From Symploca sp. SIO2E9 (GTDB taxonomy: Bacteria; Cyanobacteriota; Cyanobacteriia; Cyanobacteriales; Coleofasciculaceae), in assembly GCA_010692645.1 (NCBI GenBank), contig JAAHGS010000053.1, positions 1 to 37,336 on the forward strand: a DNA stretch of 37,336 nucleotides, read 5' to 3'. The notes below the pieces were generated by a model, which was not told the DNA's origin, did not search any database, and worked only from the letters and a program-made list of their open reading frames with translations. Shown here piece after piece: positions 26,381 through 36,030 of the stretch; positions within the stretch are counted from its first letter, which is position 1, and every line of letters begins with the position of its first letter. Position numbers and translations under genes: made by a program.

Positions 26381-28051
26381 ATGAATGTAGAAGCAGCGCT
26401 AGCAATTGCAGATAATTTAGTCTTTGCCAAGACAGACAAGCACTTGAGTACATTACAAGCTACCATCTTTCGAGGTGCATGGTCAGGTCAGAAGTACGAG
26501 CAAATTGCCAAAAAATGCTACTGTTCTGAAGCCCACGCCAAGATGGTTGGTGCTGTACTCTGGGAGTTGCTTTCTGAAGGTTTGGAAGAAAAGATCACTA
26601 AGAAGACTTTTCGTGCTGCCTTAGAACGCAAAGGTAATTTTATCGCATCTATGACTAGCAAAACCTCATTATCAACTGTCCAATCGACTCAAATTCAAAG
26701 TATAGGTGAACTGGTAGAGATTGATAGAAATCATCTGCCAGTTGTGAGCAGAGTACAGAGTATGTGCTCCAGTAGTTGGAGTACATCAGGACTCGAAAAA
26801 AATGTTGATTGTGTTGCCATAGACCATGACAATTTGCCTGAGTGGTTAGGCAAAAACAACAGTGTCAGCACTGCTATCTGCGATGATAATCAACAGATAA
26901 AGATTGACTTAGAACGACAGTTAACTCAAACCTTGAAACCAGCAGATCAAGCTCAGACTCGTGAGCAACTTAGCAGCGCTAGACAAACCGACACCCTGGC
27001 TAAAGAAAGTTTAACTTATCCACCTCTATTAGCAGTGGAGCCAGAATTGCCCCATGATCAAGTTGAATTAGCCTCTAGTTTTTATATAGAGCACCCTCCG
27101 ATAGAATCTCGTTGTTACCAGACAATTTTCAAGCCTGGGGCACTGATCCGGATTAAAGCCCCTCGACAGATGGGCAAAACTTCACTGATGGCGAGAATTC
27201 TTCATCAAGCAACTCTTGAGGGCTATCAAACTGTGCCTTTAAATTTTCAGTTAGCTGATAGCAAAATTTTCCAAGATTTGGATCTATTTTTGCGCTGGTT
27301 CTGCCTCAACATTGGCAGAGGACTACAATTGCCTAATCAGTTAGCTGATAATTGGGATGAGGTTTTAGGCAGTAAAATCAGCTGTACAGATTACTTTGCC
27401 AACTATCTACTGGCTCAACTAGACCAACCACTAGTACTAGCTTTAGATGAAGTAGACAGGATTTTTCAATATCCAGAACTAGCTGATGACTTTTTTGGAC
27501 TTCTAGGAGCTTGGCATGAGGAAGCGAAGAATAGCGAGACTTGGAAAAAACTGCGCTTAGTAGTGGTACATTCAACAGAAGCTTATCTCTCACTCAATAT
27601 TAATCAATCACCTTTTAATGTCGGTCTGCCCATTGAGTTGCCGGAGTTTACGCCTGAACAGGTACAGGATTTAGCCTGCCGACATGGACTCAATTGGAAT
27701 CAAACTCAGGTTGAAAAGTTAATGGCAATGGTTGGAGGACATCCCTATTTGGTGCGAGTGGCTCTTTATCATATTGCTCGGCAGGAAATGACACTTGAGC
27801 AACTTTTGCAGCTGGCACCAACAGAAGCTGGGCCTTACAGTGATCATCTGCGGCGACACTTATTAAATTTAGAACAACAGCCAGAGTTGGCGGCTGCTTT
27901 GAAAACAGTGGTAAGTGCTACTTGTCCAGTCCGTTTGGAGTCCCTTCATGTGTTTAAGTTATATGGCACTGGACTGGTACATTTACATGAAAATGAGGTG
28001 GTTCCCTCTTGTGAACTCTACCGTCAGTATTTCCTTGATCGCCCAAAGTAG
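26381..28051 (+). CDS. AAA_35-like P-loop NTPase with N-terminal vMAP-type domain
   Basis: 556 residues from the ATG at 26381. That start aligns exactly with the next gene's N-terminus; a TTG lies six codons upstream. Residues 1-90 form a helical domain (VEAALAIADNLVFA, FRAALER) shared with the following gene and resembling the helix-turn-helix-like N-terminal domain of vWA-MoxR-associated cyanobacterial proteins. A weakly ordered linker runs to about 230. The ATPase follows with Walker A APRQMGKT (260-267) and Walker B LALDEVD (352-358), and a helical C-terminus. It is probably a regulated signalling switch; its partner is unknown. Confidence 0.82.
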   Translation: MNVEAALAIADNLVFAKTDKHLSTLQATIFRGAWSGQKYEQIAKKCYCSEAHAKMVGAVLWELLSEGLEEKITKKTFRAALERKGNFIASMTSKTSLSTVQSTQIQSIGELVEIDRNHLPVVSRVQSMCSSSWSTSGLEKNVDCVAIDHDNLPEWLGKNNSVSTAICDDNQQIKIDLERQLTQTLKPADQAQTREQLSSARQTDTLAKESLTYPPLLAVEPELPHDQVELASSFYIEHPPIESRCYQTIFKPGALIRIKAPRQMGKTSLMARILHQATLEGYQTVPLNFQLADSKIFQDLDLFLRWFCLNIGRGLQLPNQLADNWDEVLGSKISCTDYFANYLLAQLDQPLVLALDEVDRIFQYPELADDFFGLLGAWHEEAKNSETWKKLRLVVVHSTEAYLSLNINQSPFNVGLPIELPEFTPEQVQDLACRHGLNWNQTQVEKLMAMVGGHPYLVRVALYHIARQEMTLEQLLQLAPTEAGPYSDHLRRHLLNLEQQPELAAALKTVVSATCPVRLESLHVFKLYGTGLVHLHENEVVPSCELYRQYFLDRPK

Positions 28052-28241
28052 CCTCACCGAGGAAATCAAAACTGCATTCTTAAAGGAGTAATTAATGGTT
28101 TTACAGTTTTGGTTTAAGTCCCAATACCTGCATAAAACAGATTACTTGGTCTGATTGATAATATAGGTCTAGTAAAAAATAGATCTTATCTCAATTAATG
28201 TCAAAATAACTACCATAACAATCATATTTATCAGGATAGCT

Positions 28242-29630
28242 ATGGACGTTGAAGAAGCACTAGCCCTTGCCAATGCATTGGTTTTTGCTGAATCAGGGGA
28301 ACATTTAAGTGACCTCCAACAGGCTCTACTCCGGGAATCTTGGTCATGGCAGCGTCTTAGCTATGAGAAGATTGCCGAGAACTACGGTTATTCTCCTACT
28401 TACTTAAAACACGATGTTGGTCCCAAATTGTGGAAACTACTTTCCAAAAGTTTAGGAGAAAAAGTCAGTAAAACTAATTTTAGGGCAGCTATAGAGCGAC
28501 GGCATAACTTGGTCACATCGAGCTTACAACCAGCTGCAAACTCACAATTACCAGCGGTAGATAGTAAGACCACAACATCTCAAGTTGCTGAGTTAATTGA
28601 TTCCCACTCAGTAAGCCCTAACCGATGCCAAGATTGGGGCGACTCATTAGATGTTAGTGTTTTCTACGGACGCCAACAGGAATTGGAGCAGTTGCAAGAG
28701 TGGACGGTTTCCCAAAATTGCCGCTTGTTAGCACTGTTGGGGATGGCAGGGATTGGCAAAACTTCGCTCTCAGTGAAGCTAGCTCAACAACTACAGGGTC
28801 AATTTGAGTTGATTATTTGGCGATCGCTACGCTATGCGCCCTCGGTAGAAGAGCTTTTAGCAGATATAATTGCCTTTGTCTCCAATCAGCAGGAAATTCA
28901 CTCAATAATAGACTTACACTCTCAATTAGCGCAAGTGCTCGATTGTCTACGTCAACGTCGGTGTTTGCTGGTACTCGATGCTTGGGAGGCGGTTCTGCAA
29001 GCTGGAAAGCTTACTGGTTGTTATCGAAAGGGTTACGAAGGTTATGGCGATTTACTCAAGCAACTTGGAGAATTACCTCATAGTAGCTGTCTAGTGATCA
29101 CCAGTCGTGAGAAACCTAGGGAAATTGCCCTGCTAGAAGGAGAAAATAGACCTGTTCGTTCCTTGGAACTAAAAGGTTTAGGAACTGCAGCGCTGGAGAT
29201 ACTTAGAGAACATGATTTGTCTGATCAGCCCTATTGGAAAGACTTCTGTCTTGCCTGGAGAGGCAATCCTTTAGCATTAAAGATAGTCTCTGTAACCATT
29301 CAAGATTTTTTTGGAGGCAGTGTCTCTGATTTCTTAAAAAATTCTATGTTTTTGGGAGATTTTGAATATCTTTTGTTTGAGCAGTTTGAGCGTTTATCAG
29401 AACTGGAAAAACAGGCAGTTTACTGCTTAGCGATCGCTCAAAAACCCATCTCGCGCTACCAATTGTTAGAGGCTATGCAGTTAGCATCAATATCGCAAAT
29501 ACTCAAACCTTTGGAATCCCTATCTCGTAGGTTTTTAATTGAGCAAGTTAAGCAGGGACATGAAACCATGTTTACATTACCACCAGTGGTAATGAAATAT
29601 GCCCTCAAGCAAGATAGTGACCAAGAGTAG
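28242..29630 (+). CDS. NB-ARC-like STAND NTPase with the same N-terminal domain, no sensor repeats
   Basis: 462 residues. Residues 1-90 are homologous to the preceding protein (VEEALALANALVFA, FRAAIER). A linker reaches about 138. The NB-ARC begins FYGRQQELEQL, with Walker A GMAGIGKT (167-174), Walker B LLVLD (242-246), ITSRE as sensor I and GNPLALK as the GxP motif. A winged-helix segment ends in PPVVMKYAL. Related cyanobacterial proteins usually continue into WD40 or TPR repeats that sense a ligand; here the protein stops. It lies 190 bp after the AAA_35 gene and may be cotranscribed. Confidence 0.85.
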   Translation: MDVEEALALANALVFAESGEHLSDLQQALLRESWSWQRLSYEKIAENYGYSPTYLKHDVGPKLWKLLSKSLGEKVSKTNFRAAIERRHNLVTSSLQPAANSQLPAVDSKTTTSQVAELIDSHSVSPNRCQDWGDSLDVSVFYGRQQELEQLQEWTVSQNCRLLALLGMAGIGKTSLSVKLAQQLQGQFELIIWRSLRYAPSVEELLADIIAFVSNQQEIHSIIDLHSQLAQVLDCLRQRRCLLVLDAWEAVLQAGKLTGCYRKGYEGYGDLLKQLGELPHSSCLVITSREKPREIALLEGENRPVRSLELKGLGTAALEILREHDLSDQPYWKDFCLAWRGNPLALKIVSVTIQDFFGGSVSDFLKNSMFLGDFEYLLFEQFERLSELEKQAVYCLAIAQKPISRYQLLEAMQLASISQILKPLESLSRRFLIEQVKQGHETMFTLPPVVMKYALKQDSDQE

Positions 29631-29756
29631 GAGCAACAAGATTTTACCTAAGATAAAGGTAAAAGTTCAATCATTGCTCAGTTACATCGGATAGATTCTA
29701 ATCCGCTAAGTAAGCTAAAATGCGAGCATGATTGGCCTTCCATTAGCCAGCAACCT

Positions 29757-30497
29757 ATGCTCGAAACACTTTCTACTCAACTGTACGAACTACAGCAATT
29801 TTCCAATAATCTCGTTGGCACTCAGCTGACGCATCTAAGCCTATTCAGCATTGGGATCATCTTTACTGCTGGGTTGTTGACCAGCCTGACTCCTTGTACA
29901 CTTTCTATGCTGCCCATTACTATTGGGTATATTGGTGGCTATGAAGCCAAGGGTCGTTTGCAAGCGGCAACCCAGTCTGCCTGGTTTGCTCTGGGATTAG
30001 CAACAACTTTAGCTGTATTAGGAACTCTGGCGGCGTCCTTAGGGCGAGTCTATGGTCAAATAGGTCTTGGTTTGCCAATTATTGTCAGCCTCATCGCCAT
30101 TATCATGGGGCTGAACTTACTCGAAGCTTTGCCCCTACAACTGCCCTCTTTTGGCGGCATGGACTGGATTGCTCAAGACTGGCCTGAGGGAGTGCGCTCT
30201 TACTTGATTGGCTTGACCTTTGGTTTGGTTGCTTCCCCTTGCAGTACCCCGGTCTTAGCCACTTTGCTAGCTTGGATCGCCACAACACAAGACTTGATTT
30301 TAGGTGCAGTCTTATTATTATTCTACACTGTAGGTTACGTGGCACCATTAGTGTTGGCAGGAACTTTTACGGCTTCACTCAAAAAGTTGTTGGAGTTGCG
30401 CAAGTGGTCTGGTTGGATTACACCAGCTAGTGGAGTTTTACTAGTGGGCTTTGGGGTATTCTCCTTGCTATCTCGTATTCCTATGGGAATTTTTTAA
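29757..30497 (+). CDS. ccdA: CcdA, thiol-reductant transporter for cytochrome c maturation
   Basis: 246 residues, six or seven membrane segments. The two redox cysteines sit in the duplicated motifs LTSLTPCTLSM and GLVASPCSTPVL, the CcdA/DsbD signature. It carries reducing equivalents across the thylakoid or plasma membrane to keep apocytochrome c cysteines reduced. It starts with ATG at 29757. ccsB follows 112 bp later on the same strand, so the pair makes a system II assembly unit. Confidence 0.94.
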   Translation: MLETLSTQLYELQQFSNNLVGTQLTHLSLFSIGIIFTAGLLTSLTPCTLSMLPITIGYIGGYEAKGRLQAATQSAWFALGLATTLAVLGTLAASLGRVYGQIGLGLPIIVSLIAIIMGLNLLEALPLQLPSFGGMDWIAQDWPEGVRSYLIGLTFGLVASPCSTPVLATLLAWIATTQDLILGAVLLLFYTVGYVAPLVLAGTFTASLKKLLELRKWSGWITPASGVLLVGFGVFSLLSRIPMGIF

Positions 30498-30521
30498 CAA
30501 AGAACTGCTTCTTAAGGAGAA

Positions 30522-30564
30522 GCGGCGCAAGAGTGCCTTCATTGTTAACTAACTCCTGCGCCGC
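30522..30564 (+). other. GC-rich hairpin between ccdA and ccsB
   Basis: gcggcgca (30522-30529) pairs with tgcgccgc (30557-30564), and flanking aaggag/ctcctt can extend it. There is no T-tract. It may be an RNA-stability or attenuation element, or a dispersed palindrome. Confidence 0.45.
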
Positions 30565-30609
30565 AGCCACTAACTCCTTTAAGTTCTTTAACTCATAGTT
30601 AATATCATA

Positions 30610-32031
30610 ATGACTATAGAAGAAAATTCATTAGCAGAAGATTCAGCTCTCACCAATGTTGGGCGTCGATTATGGCGTCGGTTGCTGTCGGTGTTATCAA
30701 ATCTGCGGTTGGCAATTTTATTGCTGCTGACAATTGCCCTATTTAGTATTGCTGGAACGGTTATTGAACAGGGTCAATCTCTAGCTTTTTACCAAGCAAA
30801 TTATCCAGAAGAACCAGCGCTATTTGGTTTTTTGAGCTGGAAAGTACTATTGCTGTTAGGATTAGACCATGTTTACCGCACTTGGTGGTTTTTATCTCTA
30901 CTAATCCTCTTTGGCAGTAGCCTAACTGCCTGTACTTTCACCCGCCAGTTTCCTGCCCTCAAAGCTGCCCGCCGCTGGAAATTTTATACAGAACCCCGTC
31001 AGTTTGAGAAACTTGCCCTCAGTGCTCAACTAGACCAAGGGAATTTAGACTATCTTGCCCAAAGATTAGAGGCGCGAGGTTATCTAGTTTTTCGAGAAGG
31101 GGATGCCATCTACGCTCGCAAGGGCATCATTGGGCGCATTGGACCGATTATTGTCCATGCTAGTATGCTGATTATTCTAGCTGGGGCAATTTGGGGAGCG
31201 ATGGGTGGTTTTCTTGCCCAAGAAATGGTTGCTAGCGGCAGCACTTTCCAAGTCAAAAATATCATTGATGCTGGTCCTTTCGCCTCTTGGCAAATCCCAA
31301 AGGATTTGTCATTGCGGGTAAATCGCTTCTGGATTGACTATACCCCAGAGGGAGGAATTAATCAGTTTTACTCTGATTTGTCGGTTCTTGACACTCAGCA
31401 AGAGGAAGTTGACCAGGAGACGATTTATGTTAACAAGCCTCTGCGCTATCGGGGAGTTACTTTCTACCAGACTGACTGGGGAATTGCCGCTGTTCAAGTG
31501 CAATTGAATAATAGCCCTATTTTCCAGTTGCCAATGGCACAACTCGACACTGGCGGCAGGGGGCGTGTCTGGGGAACCTGGGTACCCACTAAACCTGATT
31601 TGAGTGCAGGCGTATCGCTGCTGGCAAAAGACTTACAAGGAATGTTACTAGTATATGATGTCGAAGGTAATCTGGTTTCAACTGTCCGCCCTGGTATGGC
31701 AACAAAAGTTAATGGCATCACTTTGAAAATTATCGATATCATTGGCAGCACGGGCTTGCAAATTAAATCGGATCCAGGTATTCCCCTGGTTTACACTGGC
31801 TTTGCCTTGCTGATGCTTGGTGTAATCGCCAGCTATTTCTCTCATTCTCAGATTTGGGCTTTGCAAAAGGGTGTTAGCGGATCATCTCCCGAAGAGATTG
31901 GCTTGTATGTGGGGGGCAAAACCAACCGCGCTCAGGTTGCTTTTGAGCGCGAAGTTATCGAGATTTTGGAACAGTTGAGCAAATTAGGGCAAGAGACTCC
32001 TTCTCTAAAGGCAGCATCTCTGGTTAGCTAG
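30610..32031 (+). CDS. ccsB: CcsB (Ccs1/ResB), system II cytochrome c assembly protein
   Basis: 473 residues. Membrane segments lie near 33-52, 80-105 and 185-205, a large lumenal domain spans about 210-390, and a last membrane segment at about 395-415 starts [39 protein letters not shown] and the YRTWWF motif are typical of ResB/Ccs1. With CcsA it delivers heme to apocytochromes; ccsA is not in this window. It follows ccdA, the reductant arm of the same pathway. It starts with ATG and has no clear Shine-Dalgarno sequence. Confidence 0.94.
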   Translation: MTIEENSLAEDSALTNVGRRLWRRLLSVLSNLRLAILLLLTIALFSIAGTVIEQGQSLAFYQANYPEEPALFGFLSWKVLLLLGLDHVYRTWWFLSLLILFGSSLTACTFTRQFPALKAARRWKFYTEPRQFEKLALSAQLDQGNLDYLAQRLEARGYLVFREGDAIYARKGIIGRIGPIIVHASMLIILAGAIWGAMGGFLAQEMVASGSTFQVKNIIDAGPFASWQIPKDLSLRVNRFWIDYTPEGGINQFYSDLSVLDTQQEEVDQETIYVNKPLRYRGVTFYQTDWGIAAVQVQLNNSPIFQLPMAQLDTGGRGRVWGTWVPTKPDLSAGVSLLAKDLQGMLLVYDVEGNLVSTVRPGMATKVNGITLKIIDIIGSTGLQIKSDPGIPLVYTGFALLMLGVIASYFSHSQIWALQKGVSGSSPEEIGLYVGGKTNRAQVAFEREVIEILEQLSKLGQETPSLKAASLVS

Positions 32032-32076
32032 GGTTTGCTGAATAAGTCTGGTGGTAAGGAGAGGGAGCTCTTAGCA

Positions 32077-32100
32077 GGGAGTAGGGAGTAGGGAGTAGGG
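32077..32100. repeat. Heptamer tandem repeat (GGGAGTA)3
   Basis: Three exact GGGAGTA units plus GGG. It is the reverse complement of the TCCCTAC-type array at 18049. Confidence 0.8.
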
Positions 32101-32340
32101 AAAAGCCGATAGTTCTAAGCTTGATTATCCATGATCAGCTCCGAGATTTTTCTATTAAGTGCAAGGATTTTGCTCCATTGGATGCTATAACAAAGCACTT
32201 GTAAGCGTAAAAAAAGGCTCAAAACCCTTGTTTGGCATGCATTCTATATTAATTTAGCAAGCCCTAGCTAGGCAATTAGTTCATTGTTGATTGCAATTTG
32301 ACACTCCCCATTTGGTAAAGATGAACTATCAACAACTAAT

Positions 32341-32490
32341 CTAATTAGTTTCTTCGCTTTCTTTATAGGGTTCACCCTCAAAAGGCTGGACACCTGTCTC
32401 TGGATATTCCTCGTCTCTAGGACCAAAAATTCTTCTTACTCCATCCCCAATGTACTACAAGAGCTGCTGTAACCATTTGAAACCGGCCAT
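32341..32490 (-). pseudogene. Small cyanobacterial gene interrupted by an in-frame amber codon
   Basis: ATG at 32490 with an AGAGGT ribosome site about 7 bases upstream opens MAGFKWLQQLL. TAG follows as codon 12 (32455-32457). The frame then continues without interruption to codon 49: YIGDGVRRIFGPRDEEYPET and GVQPFEGEPYKESEETN, ending in a normal TAG. The motif YPETGVQPF and acidic end resemble small conserved cyanobacterial proteins of about 50 residues that I cannot name. A single C-to-T change in a Gln codon (CAG to TAG) would explain the break. Read-through or sequencing error are alternatives. Confidence 0.6.
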
Positions 32491-32652
32491 AGCTTTACCT
32501 CTTTGATCAGAAAGTTGTTGTTAAGAATAATTAAGGAGCTTATGTTTGAAATGTAAGAGAGGTTTTCTCTTCCATTTTCATCTTAAAATAAAATTTAAAA
32601 TAGAGAACAGAGAAATTACAACTAAGCGCTATGACAGCAAGGAGTAAGCATC

Positions 32653-33096
32653 ATGGCAGAGGAAAACAACTACGAAGCATTTGAAGAAGCTGAAGCTCAA
32701 CTACTGCCAGAGGGAGCTGAAATTGAAGAGGTATTGATAGCAGATCTCACGGGAAGAGAACATGCTGAACTGATTTTTGAGGGTTTGATTGACCGCGACA
32801 CTGGGATGGGAAGAACACTAGAGAAGTTAAGAACTGCAGCCAACTCCTGTGCAGATGTGACAGGTGGGGATCTCGACGATAATTTATATCAAGCCGAGGT
32901 CGTTGGAGAAGAAGCCGTTGGTGGACAAACTCCTACTCCTGACCAAAGTGTAACAGAGGAACTGCTCCAGGCAATGGGACTTTCCTCAACTGATGGCGAA
33001 ATAGTGCAAACTAGAGATAAGTTAGAGCATCGCGACCGCCAACGTTGGGAACTAGACCCTGAGTCTTCCGAAGACTACCAGGAACACTCTGATTAG
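32653..33096 (+). CDS. DUF6335-like acidic protein
   Basis: 147 residues, soluble, strongly acidic. The middle part (CADVTGGDLDDNLYQAEVVG followed by EEAVGGQTPTPDQ) and the C-terminal RDKLEHRDRQRWELDP match my memory of the cyanobacterial DUF6335 family. Function is unknown. The ATG is preceded by AAGGAG at 32639-32644 with 8-base spacing, a near-ideal ribosome site. The broken small gene lies divergently 162 bp upstream. Confidence 0.75.
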   Translation: MAEENNYEAFEEAEAQLLPEGAEIEEVLIADLTGREHAELIFEGLIDRDTGMGRTLEKLRTAANSCADVTGGDLDDNLYQAEVVGEEAVGGQTPTPDQSVTEELLQAMGLSSTDGEIVQTRDKLEHRDRQRWELDPESSEDYQEHSD

Positions 33097-33417
33097 AAGA
33101 GATGGGGCAAGTTGGAACTTGATTACCGTTGAAGATTTAGCAATTAAGGGACTGGCTTGTACAGATTTGAGCAACTCAATCTTAGATGCAGTCTAGGGAA
33201 GAACCTCACCTCTACTTGACAGTCAGTTAGTTGCTCAGTAACATAGGGATATATAAATATATTCTAGATAATAATTCCAAAGGAATACAATTTTTTCCTA
33301 GAGTTAGCCTAAACTCTAGTTGCGCAGGTGAGAGAAACCACACTAAACTCGCTCTCGCACTAGCAGGTCTCATCAGAAATTGAGGTCTTGGTCTTGATGA
33401 AGAGGGAATAAGTAAAA
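33097..33417. other. Leader region of the ArsR-type gene
   Basis: No gene seen. A perfect 8-bp hairpin (ctagagtt/aactctag, 33298-33319) lies about 100 bp before the regulator and could be an operator or leader structure. A weak stem attcc/ggaat followed by T residues lies just before it. Confidence 0.4.
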
Positions 33418-33732
33418 ATGAGGCTCACTCGATTTTCACGTACAGCCAAAGCCTTGGCTGATCCACGTCGCTTTGAAATTTTAGAAGCGATCGCTTCCAC
33501 AGATGAAGTTGCCTGTGCAACGCTTGTGGAAAAATTCCCAGTATCCCAAGCTACAGTATCTCATCACCTTAAAGAATTGGCTAATGCTGACCTAATCACT
33601 GTACGCCGCGAAGGTCAACACTGCTATTATCAATTTTGTCCCCGAGTACTTGCCGAATACATTGAACAATTACAAAAGCGCACAACCTACAGACAACTAC
33701 AGGCTGTAAAATCTGAGGTAGTTTCTCGCTAA
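33418..33732 (+). CDS. ArsR family helix-turn-helix regulator
   Basis: 104 residues. It has the winged-helix architecture of ArsR proteins: AKALADPRRFEILEAIA, recognition helix region SQATVSHHLKELANADLI, and wing VRREGQHCYYQF. Cysteines occur at CATL, GQHC and FCP, but no ELCVCD-type metal site is seen, so its inducer may not be a metal. No obvious target operon is adjacent apart from the small membrane protein 182 bp downstream. The ATG follows an AGAGGGA site. Confidence 0.88.
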   Translation: MRLTRFSRTAKALADPRRFEILEAIASTDEVACATLVEKFPVSQATVSHHLKELANADLITVRREGQHCYYQFCPRVLAEYIEQLQKRTTYRQLQAVKSEVVSR

Positions 33733-33914
33733 TGTTGTTTTCTGGAATCTAGGTATCTGCCAGTATAATTCAAGCAGAACTAGCACTTTAGTTAAGACAC
33801 ATGGAAGACAAAAATCACTAGAGGAATCATGATTTGATTTTAGACACATAGATATTTGTCGATAATGTTGATAAGCAAATCCAAAGCTCCAGATAGTACA
33901 AGAGGTTAGTAACA

Positions 33915-34181
33915 ATGCTGATTTTAAAAATTACTTTACTACTGACAGGTTTATGGGCTGTTTGGACTGGTCTCAAAGCCTGTGAGCAAGTTTATGGGAT
34001 TGCTTTGCTCCTGACTGGGTTGATTGTAGTAGTTTGGGGCTTGAGTTTGGCTCCTTTATGGCTCCAAATTGCGGTTGAAATGCTCCTGATCTTCCTAGTT
34101 CATTTATTTTCTAATTTTTACAGACCTTATCGTAGAATACCGCTATCTCAGGTCTCTAAAATTGATTATGAAGCCGAGTAG
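33915..34181 (+). CDS. Small membrane protein of unknown function
   Basis: 88 residues. Hydrophobic segments at about 2-20 and 26-67 (two or three helices) are followed by a basic, then polar tail (RPYRRIPLSQVSKIDYEAE). The family is not recognised. AGAGG at 33901-33905 stands 9 bases before the ATG, supporting expression. It is downstream of the ArsR-type gene and may be its target. Confidence 0.65.
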   Translation: MLILKITLLLTGLWAVWTGLKACEQVYGIALLLTGLIVVVWGLSLAPLWLQIAVEMLLIFLVHLFSNFYRPYRRIPLSQVSKIDYEAE

Positions 34182-34544
34182 CTCTCACCGATGTAAGTAC
34201 CTGAACAAAAATAAAGTTTGCTAGTTGAGGTCGGGTGTGGGGTGTAGGGTGTAGGGTGTAGGGTAACTTTGACGGATTTCATAATTCTTTACACAGAGCC
34301 ATTTATTTATGTCCGACTACTTAAGGAAGCGTCTCTAGGCTTCATAGAAGAGGATTAGAGGGGCAGAAAGAATTAACTACCCCTAATTGCTTCGTTGAAG
34401 TAGGAGATTATCGCCAGTACACGAGAATTAATCAACAAATCTTGATTTAATCATAAAGAATAGCACTTTTTGGGCGCTAACTAATTTATTATCCCTTAGT
34501 GCAGATAAAATTAAGGCTTTGTCGTTTTTCAAAGTGAGAAATTA
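34182..34544. other. argG upstream region with heptamer repeat
   Basis: No gene seen. It contains the tandem repeat at 34234-34261 and presumably the argG promoter. Confidence 0.5.
34234..34261. repeat. Heptamer tandem repeat (GGTGTAG)n
   Basis: GGTGTGG followed by three exact GGTGTAG units. Confidence 0.8.
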
Positions 34545-35747
34545 ATGGGTCGTGCTGAAAAAGTTATCTTGGCATACTCAGGGGGAGTAGACACCTCCGT
34601 ATCCATCCCTTATCTAAAACAAGAGTGGGGAGTTAAGGAAGTCATTACTCTAGCTGCAGATTTGGGTCAGGGAGATGAATTAGAGCCAATTAGAGAAAAA
34701 GCCTTGAAATCAGGTGCCGCCAAATCACTAGTCGCTAATGTCACAGAGCGCTTCGTTAAGGACTTTGGCTTTCCTGCAATTCAGGCAAATGCCATCTACG
34801 AAAATCGCTATCCCCTATCAACAGCTCTTGCTCGTCCTTTGATTGCCCAGTTATTAGTGGAGGCTGCCGAACAATATGGAGCAGATGCTGTAGCTCATGG
34901 TTGCACAGCCAAGGGCAACGATCAAGTGCGTTTTGATATCTCGATCATGGCACTTAACCCCAACTTGAAAGTACTGGCACCAGCAAGGGAATGGGGTTTC
35001 AGCCGTGAAGAGGCAATCTCTTACGGTGAACGCTTTGGTATTCCCGCACCGGTGAAAAAGTCCTCGCCTTACAGCATTGATCGTAACTTACTTGGTCGCA
35101 GCATTGAGGCGGGTATTCTCGAAGATCCTAATACAGAACCGCCCGAAGAAATCTATCTAATGACCAAAGCGATAACTGATACTCCCGACGAACCAGAATG
35201 TATAGAAATTGGCTTTGAAGGAGGTATTCCCACAGCGCTTAATGGTATTGTCCTAGAACCAGTGGCACTAATTAGTCAACTTAACGAATTAGCAGGCAAC
35301 CACGGGGTAGGGAGGGTAGATATGGTTGAAAATCGGGTTGTAGGCATCAAATCCAGAGAAGTTTACGAAACACCTGCCCTGACAGTTTTAATTAGTGCCC
35401 ATCGTGATTTGGAGAGTCTTACCTTAACTGCTGATGTTACCCAGTACAAACGTTCTATTGAAGACAGCTATAGCCATTTAGTCTACAAAGGTCTTTGGCA
35501 TAGTCCTCTCAAAGAGGCTTTCGATGCTTTCATCCAAAAAACTCAAGAGCGGGTATCGGGTACAGTGCGAGTCAAACTCTTCAAAGGCAACGCGATGATT
35601 GTAGGACGAAGCTCAGATAATTCCCTCTACACTCCTGAACTAGCAACCTACACTTCCCAAGACAAGTTTGACCACAAAGCTGCCGAAGGCTTCATCTACC
35701 TTTGGGGTTTACCCACTCGCGTTTGGTCCGAGAAAACTAGGGATTGA
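34545..35747 (+). CDS. argG: Argininosuccinate synthase
   Basis: 400 residues, full length. It joins citrulline and aspartate with ATP in arginine synthesis. The N-type ATP pyrophosphatase loop [10 protein letters not shown] (10-19) is followed by AADLGQG, the citrulline/aspartate-binding [14 protein letters not shown], and [15 protein letters not shown]. It starts with ATG (GTGAG upstream). It is flanked by non-coding DNA on both sides, so it is probably monocistronic. The structures at 35883-35965 lie downstream. Confidence 0.97.
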   Translation: MGRAEKVILAYSGGVDTSVSIPYLKQEWGVKEVITLAADLGQGDELEPIREKALKSGAAKSLVANVTERFVKDFGFPAIQANAIYENRYPLSTALARPLIAQLLVEAAEQYGADAVAHGCTAKGNDQVRFDISIMALNPNLKVLAPAREWGFSREEAISYGERFGIPAPVKKSSPYSIDRNLLGRSIEAGILEDPNTEPPEEIYLMTKAITDTPDEPECIEIGFEGGIPTALNGIVLEPVALISQLNELAGNHGVGRVDMVENRVVGIKSREVYETPALTVLISAHRDLESLTLTADVTQYKRSIEDSYSHLVYKGLWHSPLKEAFDAFIQKTQERVSGTVRVKLFKGNAMIVGRSSDNSLYTPELATYTSQDKFDHKAAEGFIYLWGLPTRVWSEKTRD

Positions 35748-35882
35748 TACTGTAACTTAATTGTTGGACAAAGCTACCCATTGCTTGACTTTTTGTACAG
35801 ATGTGGTAAGTCTTATGTAACCGATTAAGTGTTAGTACTCCTTAACAGACCAGTTATCAACTCAAAACTAAACCTAATCTAC

Positions 35883-35965
35883 GGTGGGTTAGGCGTGCTA
35901 TAGCTTTCACACTCATGCAGCAAGCCCTACTTAGCGCCATAACCCACCATCTTCCTTGGTGGGTT
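35883..35965. other. Three-segment alternative hairpin after argG
   Basis: ggtgggtt (35883-35890), its complement aacccacc (35941-35948) and a second ggtgggtt (35958-35965). The middle segment can pair with either flank, the first with the extra match ggcg/cgcc. The right-hand hairpin has a 9-base loop and may act as the argG 3' barrier, but there is no T-tract. Confidence 0.6.
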
Positions 35966-36002
35966 AAGCTCTTACTAAAGAACACAGAAAAGGATTTGTT
36001 GA

Positions 36003-36030
36003 CATCTCCCCGTTTTGAAAAACGGGGATT
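36003..36030 (-). mobile_element. Right-end hairpin of the IS200/IS605-type element
   Basis: ccccgtttt (36008-36016) and aaaacgggg (36019-36027) make a near-perfect hairpin just after the tnpB stop. On the minus strand the end reads gaatcccc...ggagatgtcaac, as in many cyanobacterial tnpB elements. Confidence 0.65.
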
